A DNA stretch of 64,000 nucleotides from Pithys albifrons albifrons (taxonomy: Eukaryota > Chordata > Aves > Passeriformes > Thamnophilidae): the NCBI RefSeq assembly GCF_047495875.1, contig NC_092467.1, positions 26,538,066 to 26,602,065 of the forward strand, given 5' to 3'. This document shows, piece after piece, positions 11,363 through 22,148 of the stretch. Every line of letters begins with the position of its first letter. Positions within the stretch are counted from its first letter, which is position 1. The notes below the pieces were generated by a model. That model saw nothing but the letters and a program-made list of their open reading frames with translations, was not told the origin of the DNA and searched no databases. Made by a program: the position numbers and the translations under genes.

Positions 11363-12109
11363 AGCCCCTCGGGAATTGGTAAAGAACAAAGAGCAAGGAA
11401 CTTGTGCCTCAGATAAACTGACTGTCAAAATTTGTAGAGCTGCCATCATCTTCTCATTTAAACATGTTCTTAACACCTTCCTCTGCCTCTGAGTGATAGC
11501 TACAAGTCACTCCAATCTGGCACTGGCTAGGCAAGCAGCAAGCTAAGATTTCTGTATTTATGCTAAAGCATTTGGTTTGGAATTATCATCTTGCCCTCTT
11601 GCAACCCTGCATCAGTCCTTTTTTATTTATTGAACACACCTGTTGTGTTGTTTCCTCTCCAGGTTGAAGTTATTAGAACAGATACTTTAATAAAGCAGCA
11701 ATTAGAGGCAATCAGTTCTCTCTTTTTTTTTTTTTTTTTAGTGTGTTATTATGGATCTCTCGAAAGTTGGAAGACCAAAACATTCACAAATTATTCAGCG
11801 TCAGCACGGTGGTTATCAACCTGAGGTTGTAGAAATGCAAGATTATTAAGCTGACATTACAAATCATATGTAATTGGAAGGTATCCAACTTTGTTTGTTT
11901 GTCAGACTAATGTTAGAGATTAACACAGTTAAGAACAAAAACCAAATTGAACATTGGACCAGTTCCTTAAAATGTACTGACAACTCCAACAACTGTAGTT
12001 TGCTCCTGAGGAAATATGAAAACTTAAAACATCATCTCAGTGCAATAAAGAAACGAGATCTCATTGGAATTCTTACGAAGAGGAAAAAATGTCTTGGTGA
12101 CTCATAAAA
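11363..12109. other. Unique non-coding DNA with T17 run
   Basis: A run of 17 T lies at 11723-11739. The rest is AT-rich without gene or repeat signal. Open frames are 77 codons or shorter. Confidence 0.55.
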
Positions 12110-12340
12110 TAATAATAGTATGAATAATACTTTATGTTGTTTTAGTGCCTTCCATCTCAGAAGCTGAAAGTAACTTTATAAAAATTAATGGATTAAGCCT
12201 GGCAATGCACCTTTGAGGTGTACCATTATCTTTATTTTATAGATAGCAAACGGAAGGCAAACAGATTTACACATCTTGCTAGACTAACACCTAGAGAGAG
12301 CTTTACAGACAGTCTTTGCAGGAAATGCTGGCCTTCTGGG
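12110..12340 (-). mobile_element. MIR-like ancient SINE
   Basis: Read on + it follows the reverse of a MIR/CORE-SINE: 'agtgccttccatctcagaag', then 'attaagcctggcaatgcacc', 'tttgaggtgtaccattatct', 'ttattttatagatagcaaac' and a decayed 'cacatcttgc...agagagc' matching the 'gaaactgaggcacagagaggttaag' section. MIRs are tRNA-derived, moved by L2 enzymes and stopped before birds arose, so heavy divergence is expected. The terminal tRNA-like box region is not readable. Confidence 0.62.
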
Positions 12341-13899
12341 GAAGCAAGGCAAAATTATCAGCTCATCTGTTGGTATAATCCAGATCATATGAAATTGCTT
12401 TTGAACCTGATGGTCAGTGACATTTGAAAGAACTTAAATCTCCATAATTGGTAATTTCCTCCTGAAGTCTGGAGGCAAGTGAAGCAAAGATCCAACATAG
12501 TATCCCTCTGGCACCAAGTTCTACATTTCCCAGACGTTTTATTTGGCAACAATGCTTGATATCCAACATGAACATAAAACTCAAGACAAACCATAGTTTG
12601 TTTTCTTCTGCCCAGGGGATCTCATGGAGCACATTTGGGGGAGAGGAGAAGAACTAGGGTTACCAAGGTGGGGTTAGTGGACACAGTAAACAACTGTGGG
12701 ATACCAAGGTCAAACAGTTCTGCTAAGAGAATGCCTATGTGTGCTTAGTTAATACATAAAATTTATTTTAGAACCAGTCCCTTTAGAAAATAACATCAAA
12801 TACCTGAGTGCTAAAATACTTCTTCCAATATCCATCCTTCATTTTTGCCTAATGACATATGCTTGGATAGCCACCAATCCAGCATACTTTGGAAAAGATC
12901 TTAATCTGTCTGAAATGGAAGAGCTGTCACACTGAGATAAGCTCAAAGACTAAAAATTTGTTTTACTAAAAATTGCTATCTGAAAATTCTTTCTGTAGCA
13001 AGGTAAACAGTTCCAGCTAACCTACTTTCTACAGAGTCAAAGGAAATATTTTCAAAGCATAGCAGAGGTTCACACACCAAAACGGATGTGAATTTCTCTA
13101 TTCCTGCTTATATACTTGTGTTTATCATGACTGGGCACCGATCACAGTGTCAATTTAAAAGGAATGAAAGTCAAAACATATCTAAGTATGTGTTCCTGTG
13201 CACAACTGCAATAATACTTCACTTGATGACTGAAAGCATAAATGCAGTTGCACGGGAATGAGAATAGGTGAAGTTCAAACTGATGAAAACTGGTTTTGAG
13301 ATGCACATCCTGGGGACAAGCCAGAATTACATGGTTTATTAAGGTCCTTGAATTCAGCCAGAACAGATGTAACTGACCATAGCAAATTCTGTGAGTGTAT
13401 TGTTGGCAGTGTATTATTCATGTCCTGCTACACAAAATTAACAAATATTGGCCACAATCCCAGTAAAATCACTCTCACCTAATATGAATATCATTATTAA
13501 TGTGGGGAAGTAAATTAGTTGCTTTACGTCCTTCGTGAAGTTCCCAAATGTAACATGGACATGTTTCAACCTTGTATAGATTCTGAAGGCTAGTTTAAGA
13601 GTCAAATGGATCTCTTTGAAAGATAAACGTTTTTTATACATGAGGTCTGGAAGACCATGTGCTTCACCTCAGGTGCAGAGTGCTAGTGACAATACATAAA
13701 TCATCATGCCACCAAGGCTAGATATCTTTGAAGGATCTTTACATTTGAAGCTCTCCTAATCTCAGATCTGATTCTCTTTATCTCTTCAATCAGAAGATGA
13801 GGCAATATGTTAGAGAGCAATGTGGAAGCCTAGCTGATGAGTTCCCCATTTAACAACAACTCAAGTTAAAAAGACAAAATTTCCAGGACTTCAGAACTG
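12341..13899. other. Unique non-coding DNA
   Basis: No gene, RNA or confident repeat. Short open frames on both strands (up to 72 codons) match nothing. Confidence 0.55.
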
Positions 13900-14330
13900 T
13901 CCCAAGGTCAGATGCCTTCACACACACTCATCTGCTGGTTTTGGAAGCAGTTAAGTGGGAAACTGATTTACAGACATGACTTTGGAGGATGCCTCAAGCA
14001 CAGCAAGTTTGCACGGGACCAAAAGGGCCAGCAGGTCTGGCTCATTGCATGGTGTGATGGCAGCCGGAAGGGAGAGGAGTATCTCACCTGCACTCCTGAT
14101 CCTCCCAGATACTGAATACACCAGCTCAGTACACAGAGGGGAGAGCAGCACAGTGGCAACACAATGACAAGCTGGTTCGATTTCAATTAGCATTTCAGCT
14201 TCAGCTGACAAGTCAGAAAGACAGAGTAGGGGAAACATATACGCGAGACAGCGACTCGTGGCGCAGAAAGCCAGCAGACAGGGAAATAATGTAAAGGCTG
14301 CTTGATTTGCAAATTGACTCATGCAGCAAA
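13900..14330. promoter_or_regulatory. Candidate conserved non-coding block with CpG cluster
   Basis: A 430-bp stretch that is GC-richer than its flanks and open in several frames on both strands at once (123 codons complement, 67 and 63 forward). That pattern reflects composition, not a gene. It holds five CpGs within 21 bp at 14242-14263, a perfect AP-1 site TGACTCA at 14315-14321, and 'ttcaattagcatttcagctt' near 14180. The frames have no recognisable domain. It could be an enhancer or a lost exon; I favour the former. Confidence 0.35.
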
Positions 14331-15535
14331 ATCAGTTTCCTTATTATTATTTTACAAGACAGAAAATTAAAGAGGGGATATATAACTAGATGGAATTATT
14401 TAAATCTCAAAGAAAATATCTGGAAAATGTGAACTGTTCATCCACTTAAAAATGCTATAGAAGTAACAGGCAGGGGGAGCTCCTCCACTGGTCACAGGTG
14501 AGAGAAAAATCAGAAGGTCCAAGAGCTTCTGCCATCACTGAGGAGGGGCAAAACTGGCCACCTGCTAATTAGAGGGCCCGAGTTAGCTACCAAAAAATTT
14601 AAGGCTATGGGATTTCCCGCCAGTAACAAGACAAATGGATACAAAAGTCAGGATCTATTACAACTGGCATTTTTGGTGAAAATGAGCTACATTTCAGATC
14701 TATTTTCCCTCAGGGCTTTGAAGAAGGGGGACAGATGGTTGGATAATTTATACCATTTGGCATGAGGTTACATTTGGAGAAAAAAAAAGAGAAGAGAAAA
14801 TAAAAGAAACTGAGAGAGACAGAGAGACATGAGCTATACATATCTGAGCAGAGATGCAATCATTTCAGACACAGATTTGCTCAGACAACACCACCAGTAT
14901 GTGTCACTAAATATTATAATGGCAATTTTAAAAGAAAGATAGGGATTGGTGTCTCCACTATAGAGAAATTAGAGTGGACAATATGAACATTAATTTCCTA
15001 AACAAGCCCACTTGAGGATATCAGAAAGCTCTTGCATCCATTTGTTTACATTAATACGTGATGATGCTTTTTGCTTCATAGTCTCATTCATCACAAGCTC
15101 TCAGGCCCCAGTGGTTCACTTCCTCCAAGCTTCAGCTTGAAGTAAGTACTACCATTTTTCTTGTACAGTATGAACAGGTAAAAGTTCTAGCTAATACCAG
15201 ATCACTTTTAGAAGTGACTATACTAAAAAAAAAAAAATCAAATGTGATGTTCCATTGCAATGTAATGAACTTCAGAGCAGGTAAAAGTGGAGATGAACTC
15301 AAGGGAGTAGTCAAGGCTACACACGCTCAAACTGAGACATGGCAAATCATCTACAGGGCACTACAAAGGGAAACACAGCAAACTGAGTGTCCTTTTTAGC
15401 TGGCTCCTTGGAGAAGTAAGTTTATATAAAAATCCCTTCTAAACTCTCAGTCTTCTCTACATCACCTCACATACCAGGCAATTTTAACTAAATTTCTCAA
15501 AGATATCTGATTGATACCTTGATATTGATATTTAG
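14331..15535. other. Unique non-coding DNA
   Basis: A purine-rich stretch at about 14778-14830 (A8 then GA-rich) and an A run near 15226-15237 are the only structure seen. No gene recognised. Confidence 0.55.
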
Positions 15536-15720
15536 TTGTGAGGCACTGGAAGAGGTTGTCCAGAGCAGTTGTGGATGCCCCATCACTGGAAGTGTTCAAG
15601 ACCAGGCTGGATGGGACTTTGAGCAAACTGGTCTAATCGAAGGTGTCCTTGCCCATGGCAAGGTGGTTGGAACTGGATAATCTTTAAGGTTCCTTCCAAT
15701 CCAGGCCATTCTCTGATATT
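15536..15720 (+). mobile_element. CR1 LINE 3' end, 5'-truncated
   Basis: It follows the CR1 3' region over about 185 bp: 'gaggcactggaagaggttgt', 'ccagagcagttgtggatgcc', 'ccatcactggaagtgttcaa', 'gaccaggctggatgggactt', 'tgagcaaactggtct', 'ggttggaactggataatc' and 'tttaaggttccttccaa'. It ends in a worn 'ccattctctgatatt' tail. The first part corresponds to the last coding segment of CR1 ORF2, now without a frame. Same orientation as the other CR1 copies here. Confidence 0.95.
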
Positions 15721-16429
15721 GCAGTTAGACAGGTTACACAGGGGTCGATAAAGGAGTGACACTCAAACTAGACCCACAGCAGAGGGAAGACTCACAACCT
15801 AAACTTCATGGTGTGTCACAGCCCACAGCACCTGTGAGAAGCGGCACCAGCACAGAGCCTGTGTGCACAGTCCACTGCTCCCATGTGGATCTGCAAAACA
15901 AACCTGAACAACAAATTTTCTTGAGCCCCTCTGCTTGGTGGAGGTGCGACACTCACCTCAACAGCCTTGATTTCCAAGCCTGGCACTGCTCAGTAGCTAA
16001 CATTTACTCTCTTAAATGTGTTTCTCAAACAGCCACCTCAGGAAGGTCTCAGAAAAAGCCAAAGCAATCAGAATACATAAGGAGAGCTGTGTCAAATCTA
16101 AAGCTGTAAATATTAAAAAGCCATTGCATGAATATTGCAAAGCTAAATGCTGCATGTTGGCAGAAAGCCCACAGTTGCCAGTGACCTTCTTTAGGCAGGA
16201 AAGGCCGATCTCTAAACAGCCGTATGGGGGTTGCCTGTGTTTGTGTTTATTGTGCATATAAATACGTGCTGGTCTGTTGACCAAGTTTGTGGGACATTTA
16301 CAGTAGTTATTAAACCCGATCTGTGTTGTTTCAACCTTTCCAGAGCTCTGACAATGTTTGTACAATAAATGCTCTCCTCTACAAAAGAAAATGGAGGAAA
16401 AAAAACTAAAAGGAAAGCATGACAATATT
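15721..16429. other. Non-coding DNA; overlapping open frames of unlikely meaning
   Basis: Open frames of 117 codons (15756-16109, +) and 175 codons (complement of 16012-16539, the longest in the window) overlap here. Neither shows a known domain, and both lack a plausible promoter, splice context or polyadenylation context. The 175-codon frame has a hydrophobic Phe/Ser/Cys patch from pyrimidine-rich DNA. I treat both as chance. Confidence 0.5.
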
Positions 16430-16720
16430 GCACACAGAGCCTCTTGCAGCCTCAGCGGCTTTCCAGGCACAGGCAGGTGGTGATGGGAGAGGTGTGAGAC
16501 CGGCAGGGGTACCAATGCTGCAGCCTCAGGAGGCTCCACTTCATAAAAACTGCACCAAAAATGAGCAGCTCCGTCCTGGCCACACGTAGCCTGCTATTCA
16601 GGCAGCTGTGACTCTTACGACTCTGCTGTACTTGCACCAAAAGTCCCTCTTGCAGCAGTTGGTGCAGACTGTGAGGGTTGTGCAGCAAAAGGCAACGTGA
16701 AGAGCAATGATGAACCTTTG
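16430..16720. promoter_or_regulatory. GC-richer block with repeated TGCACCAAAA
   Basis: The decamer TGCACCAAAA occurs at 16551-16560 and 16633-16642, and an inverted TTGGTGCA at 16659-16666. The block is GC-richer than its flanks and carries several CpGs. Repeated short words in a complex block may be clustered factor sites. I do not recognise the factor, and an old unrecognised repeat is equally possible. Confidence 0.25.
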
Positions 16721-16979
16721 GAAACATTTAACAGCAAATGTTCAACATTCTCAGCTTATGCACCATGACAAGACAGCCTTGCTTTGTTCCTTGAACTTGG
16801 CATTTTGGGTGTGAAACCATCTTTGTTGGTATTAAAAATCCAGACAAACCCCATCACAATGAATCTGAAAAAGTTTTGAAAATCTCCATCATTTTTACAG
16901 GGAAAAAAACCACAAAAGATGGTCTTATAATAGAGGAAGAGTTGGTGAACACCTTAGACACATCTCTGGCACTAAGGTT

Positions 16980-17060
16980 TTTATTCACTGGGCTTTTAAT
17001 TTGTTTTCACAGCGGTTTGAACAAATTGAATTTGTTAATTAAAGCGGTAAAATGAAATGC
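16980..17060. promoter_or_regulatory. Candidate regulatory block with inverted repeat
   Basis: An 8-1-8 perfect inverted repeat (AACAAATT, G, AATTTGTT; 17020-17036) sits between two 'agcggt' words at 17011 and 17043. Dyads of this type can bind dimeric homeodomain or HMG factors. No gene is near enough to assign a target. Confidence 0.25.
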
Positions 17061-20000
17061 TGAACATTATTGACTAGATGCTAATTACATTAGAAGAGAT
17101 ATCGGGGGAGGGAGGAGTCCTTGCTTTCAATAGCCAGGACAAATCATATTAAGAGAGACAAGTGATCAGTCTGAGCCTAAATTCTGCAGGGAAAAAACTG
17201 TTTACATGTTGTGGTATAATGTTTATCATTCATGATCTTCAATTGGCAAAACCAATAGAAACATGATTACTGCAGCTTGCTATTGTACCTCTTTTCAAAT
17301 TTCACTCTAGTTTATAACATTCACTAAGCAGAGGTCATTACCCAATTAAATGCAATGATGCTCACTGTGCTAATCAGGAAGGACATTATTTTAAAGTTGG
17401 CCTCATGAAAATGCAAACAGTTCATATTCCATGTCTGAAAAGCCCTTTGAGTCTTCAAGCTGTAACTTTTAGTATTAAAAAAAATAATATCAAGTTGAAT
17501 GTTTTGTTTCTTCATACTCCCTTTCACATAATGGCCTTAATTTCCATATGAGCATATTATTTTCAGCAGAATTTTAATTTCACCCTTCATGTATTTGTAT
17601 GGGAATGGCTGGAATTTGGTATTACTTTCTTCAGTACAATTTAACATAAATCTGTACCATAATCCTTCCTGCTAATGACCACTACCCCATTTCTGTTATG
17701 GGAGTACCTGGCCTATGTACCCTGTGTGACTTAGTTGTAAACAACACACATTCACACAACACAATCACTGTCTTCAAAAAAATCTCTGTAAAATCCCACT
17801 GATGGAAAAACACTGAGAGACTTTGGTTCCTGAGGAACCTAAATAATATCTGAAAATACAACTCAGCCCCTAGTTTACTGAATTGATAATTAATATTGCA
17901 CTCTACATGCAGCAGTTCCAGATTGCAGCTATAGATACCAATATGTGTGAGTCAAAGTAGACTCCAGCTTATGCCCTCGGAGTTATAATGACTTTGGAGT
18001 ACGAACAGGTGCAATAAAGATTACTTGAAGCTTTGTGTGTCACTACCATCCAAGGATTCAGAATACAGAGAGAGGGGATTTGCTGAGTAAGAGGAACCAT
18101 TTTTAGATTGACAGTTTTTCCTCTCTGTTGTGCTCATAATCGTGTTCCTTTTTTCGAACACCACCAGGATACTTAGTGCTTTACAAAAAACATAAGGAGG
18201 CTGTTAGAAAGAATGAAGGCATTTTGTTATAAAAGGCATCGAGACTCTGCTGCTCATAAATACACTGTAAACAATAGATGAAGTCACATTATAAAGAAAG
18301 AAAGAACAATTGTAGCACAGAGAATCGGTTTTAAACCTTGCTGGGCAGAGGTAATAAACATTGTTCTTCCTTTAGAGTCACAGGAGAGAAGTGGCAATAA
18401 AATGATAAAGAACTAATATATGCAAATTAAATAAACTGAAGCATCAATTTCTATGTCTAGAAATAGGGGCAAAGAAAAAAAACTGAATTGCAACCATCAG
18501 GACCAGCAAAACCAGCTGCAAAGCAGGCCATGACCACCTGCATTAGCTTAAGCAATGAGTGCAATAAAGCCCCAAGCACAGGAAGGTGATAAATTAAAGG
18601 TTCTCAGCTCTGGCATGTTGAGAGCATCTTAACAGGGACAAAGAGAAAACAAACAAATACTCTTCCTGTGCTGTTAAGAGCATGTGCTTTGTCCTTCTTT
18701 CCAGTATGTACAAACAATGCACAGAATGGCCTAAATCACACATTTCTATTTTCTTTCTTTTGGGAAGTTAATTGCTTGACAGCAACACAACCTGTTTGGG
18801 CTCAGTAGGGTCCCGAATGCTCCCCCATGTGTAACTATATCCATTCAAGCAGCCTCACTGAATTTGTGTATTTGCACAACAAAACGTTTGAGCGTGGTCG
18901 CTCCTAAGGGGAGTGATGGCCCTGGGAACAGTTCTGCTCCAAAGCCCCTCCAGCCTGGAGCAAAGCCACTCAACCCACTGCACACACATTGGGAACGTCT
19001 CTGTACACAGCCAGTGAGTGTGACAGACTCAGTGAAGACATGATGTACAAGAAAGGGCTTCTGATGCATAAATAAAATATAAATTAAAGCTAATTTTCAT
19101 AGTGGTTCTAGATATTTAGAAAGAACAGATTCCTCCAGAAATGTTGAAATAGTTCAGAAATTTTGTCTCCTGTCTTTCATAATGAACATAGAATGTGACC
19201 ATATGATATGGAAAGCCAAGTACAATACAGAGAGCTGACAGCTACAACAGTGGCTGACGGGTCTGCAGAGACTCCTCCAAGTTACAGGTGCACATCCTGG
19301 ACCTCTGTCATATCTTAAGCTGACACCAACTTCAAACAGAATCAGCAACTTAGGCTCTGTTTATTCCTTTCTGAGGTTCTTAAAAAGAGCAGAATAACAG
19401 TCAAGAGCCTAATCCTTCCTGCCTAACCTCATTCTTCTCTTTTACTGAGCATGTTTGAGTTGTTTGGGACCTTAAATGAACAAAATCTGGTTCTGTGTAT
19501 ATCTAATACTAAATCTGTTAAAAGACTACTCTCCAAGGTAACCCAATCCTTTCATACACTAGCTTTGCTAGTCCTAACTTTATATTGATATATACTCTAT
19601 TTGCACTCTCAGCTGTGAGTGGCTTGAGTATTCAGATTGTTTGAGAGGCCTCCTGAACCAGTTTCCTTCAGCCTTTTTTGAACAGAGAGCATATAAAAGT
19701 GAAGTTTAGCCTGAGCCAAAATCTTGGCCAAAGAAATGGAAGAGAGAAAGAAACAGAAATCTAAAGTAAAATACATGGAAATGCCATGCAGAGGAAGTTA
19801 TTACTACCAGCACTTCCGAGCTCCTGCTGTGTTGATGTGGTTTTACAGATACTCAGTGTAGGTCTGTTGCTCAACAAAGGAATTTTGCTCTATGTTTGCA
19901 TGAAAGAAGTAATAAATTTGTTACAATCAGTAAGCAAAATCCAAAAGGATTGGACATCTGCCTTGGAATCTGCTTACTATACAGAAAACAGTTTAATATT

Positions 20001-22086
20001 GGCAAAGAAACAAATCTGAGAAGTGCACAGGACCTAATTAAAGGAGACGTGCTTAGAAAACAGATAGTGAAATAACAGCCGACTAGTTTTGGTTTAGACA
20101 TGAAAAACTATGAAGAGAAACTATAAGTTTTAAGGTGTTGATTTTCTGATGTTATCAGGCAGCCTACTTGTTAAAACTCTGTGGGTACCAGCACAGCACA
20201 AAGCTGATAAAGCTGCTGGTCTTGAACAGTGCCCTTGATGGCTCATCCCTAAGTGCATGTCAAAAAGGTTAATGTTACTAACACTGAAGGTATGAGCATA
20301 TACAGTTTCATCAGGAATATATACTATGGAGAGGAGAAGTTTTAATTTATCACCTTCGGTATAGCTGAGGAAAAATGCACAGAACAGATTTACCATGAAT
20401 TTACTATTTTGATGTTTTATTGACACCTCCCAGAAGTATAAAAATAAATGCCCAATATGGCACATTTCTATCTGCACATTTGTTAAACTATTTTTTTCCA
20501 CTAGTGTGAAACTGAAAAGGGTAGTTCTACTGTTGGGCTGCTCCATTTAACTCATGTGCTGGCCTGAAGAAGTTCATCCCTGACACCAAATGAATATTTC
20601 CTTCTGTTTTGATTCATATGGGCATTTTATTATCCTTTCTTTGGTTTAAACAGCTTAATTCATGTTCTAACATCATAAGAGGGAAAATTTTGCCTTTTCC
20701 ATGTGATGGAAAATCAGTTCTTAAAACCTCAAATGCCATTTTGCCATTGACTTTACCAAGCCACTGGAGTTCAGGACTGAGTTCTGCAGGACACACAGCT
20801 GGGGACAGTTGGATTGCTCTGGGCAGCATTACCCTCTGCAGCTGTCTATGTTTTGAAAATTGTGGCTGGACTCCAAAAAGCAAAACTTTGCTTTCTACCT
20901 TGCCTTCCATCTGCATTTCAGAAAAGCAAGCATCACAAGGATTGCTTGTTAGATAGCACTCCTGGCTCTTGGGAAAGTTTCAGAAGCTACAACTGGCTCA
21001 GAGGAAACTAAAATTCAAGGATGACCTTAGTGACCTTCCTCATGAAACTCTGTCCCAAGTAGCAATAATCTAGATCGTATTTTGAGAAGTCAGTAGAACA
21101 TCACCAGGAAGAAAAGCTTTAAAATTGAATGTAAAAAAACAAGGTTATGGATATCAGAACCAAATCTGGACAGCTATTTAAGTTTCCATTTCCAGTAATT
21201 CCTAAGTGTGGTCAATGAACACGAAAAATTTTAGTACATTTCCTCCAGAAGAGATTAAAGCTGCAATCAAAAGCAATAAACTAAAACACAAAATATAATT
21301 GAAAAAGTAGGAACTGAAGGTCCTTGGTCAGACTAATGGATGTAGTAACTGAAGCAATTTGTGAGCACTTTGTGAGCACTTGTTGAGTTCTCTCTGAACA
21401 GTCCCCTACCACACTAGTGATGAGGCAGTAGACCATGAAGTTTGTCACTGGAGTGTTAGAATAAATTAACAAAGAGGCAAAATGTACCTTGCCTCTGAAA
21501 AAATTATTTCCAGATTTGCCTTAGAAGGAGAAGAAACTTATATTGCAGTGGTTTGAAGTAAGTCTATTGCATGTTTGCACTTACTTAGATCTGCACCTGT
21601 ACTGAGGGTGTTACCCAAGTCCAAAACTGCTCCCAGGACAGACACAAATATGCAGCAAACATTTGCTCATTACACTCCTTTGACATGAGTGCACCTTCCT
21701 ACAGAAAACCTAGACTGTGTTCTGCCTGAAGTGTTCCAAATCAGGCATGTGAAGTCCTTCATGTCCCTATACACTGTGCTGATGTGCAGGATAACCCAAC
21801 CTGGGCCAGCCCAGCACTGCAGCAGGTGACACAGTGAACTAACACTGGTGCCCCCGCTACAGGAGGTAACCAGCATATAGTCCATTACCAGCAACACTGC
21901 AGAACTCCTACCAGTCATGATACACACCACATAACACTGTGGTTGGACCATTTAAAGAGGAAGAGTCTGGACTTCAAATTTCTTTGTTTTGCCATTCACA
22001 TGCTATGGAGATTCTTTTCAGAGCTGATGTTATGTCAATGCACTCATTACAGTTTAGCTGAGGTCTGTGTATTGTTCTTCATATAT
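17061..22086. other. Unique non-coding DNA, about 5 kb
   Basis: No exon, RNA gene or confident transposon. About 18150-18200 has a 'gtgctttacaaaa' word that may be a MIR scrap. A perfect 11-bp tandem word (tttgtgagcac twice) lies at 21358-21379. Complement frames of 138 codons (20130-20546) and 100 codons (20614-20916) and a + frame of 115 codons (20609-20956) match nothing I know. Confidence 0.5.
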
Positions 22087-22148
22087 ATTCACAGCATACA
22101 GTAAACTCTAATAGCTCCTTTGGAGCTGTTACACTGTATGCTGTAAAT
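22087..22148. repeat. 62-nt inverted repeat / hairpin
   Basis: Outer arms 22087-22102 and 22133-22148 pair at 15 of 16 positions. Inner arms 22113-22118 and 22122-22127 pair perfectly around a TTT loop. An asymmetric internal loop (10 nt left, 5 nt right) separates the two stems. The shape is that of a small foldback or miRNA-like precursor, or the core of a short MITE. No known miRNA seed is recognised and there is no wider terminal inverted repeat. Confidence 0.72.

Noticed and set aside
13951..14322. 123-codon complement frame as a gene
   Set aside because: Other frames on the opposite strand are open over the same bases, so it reflects composition. A regulatory block fits better.
16012..16539. 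Longest open frame, 175 codons on the complement
   Set aside because: No domain, signal or family resemblance. The hydrophobic patch comes from a pyrimidine-rich tract. It overlaps other frames, and one frame of this length is expected by chance in 64 kb over six frames.
20130..20546. 138-codon open frame on the complement
   Set aside because: No recognisable domain; AT-rich composition; no splice or promoter context.
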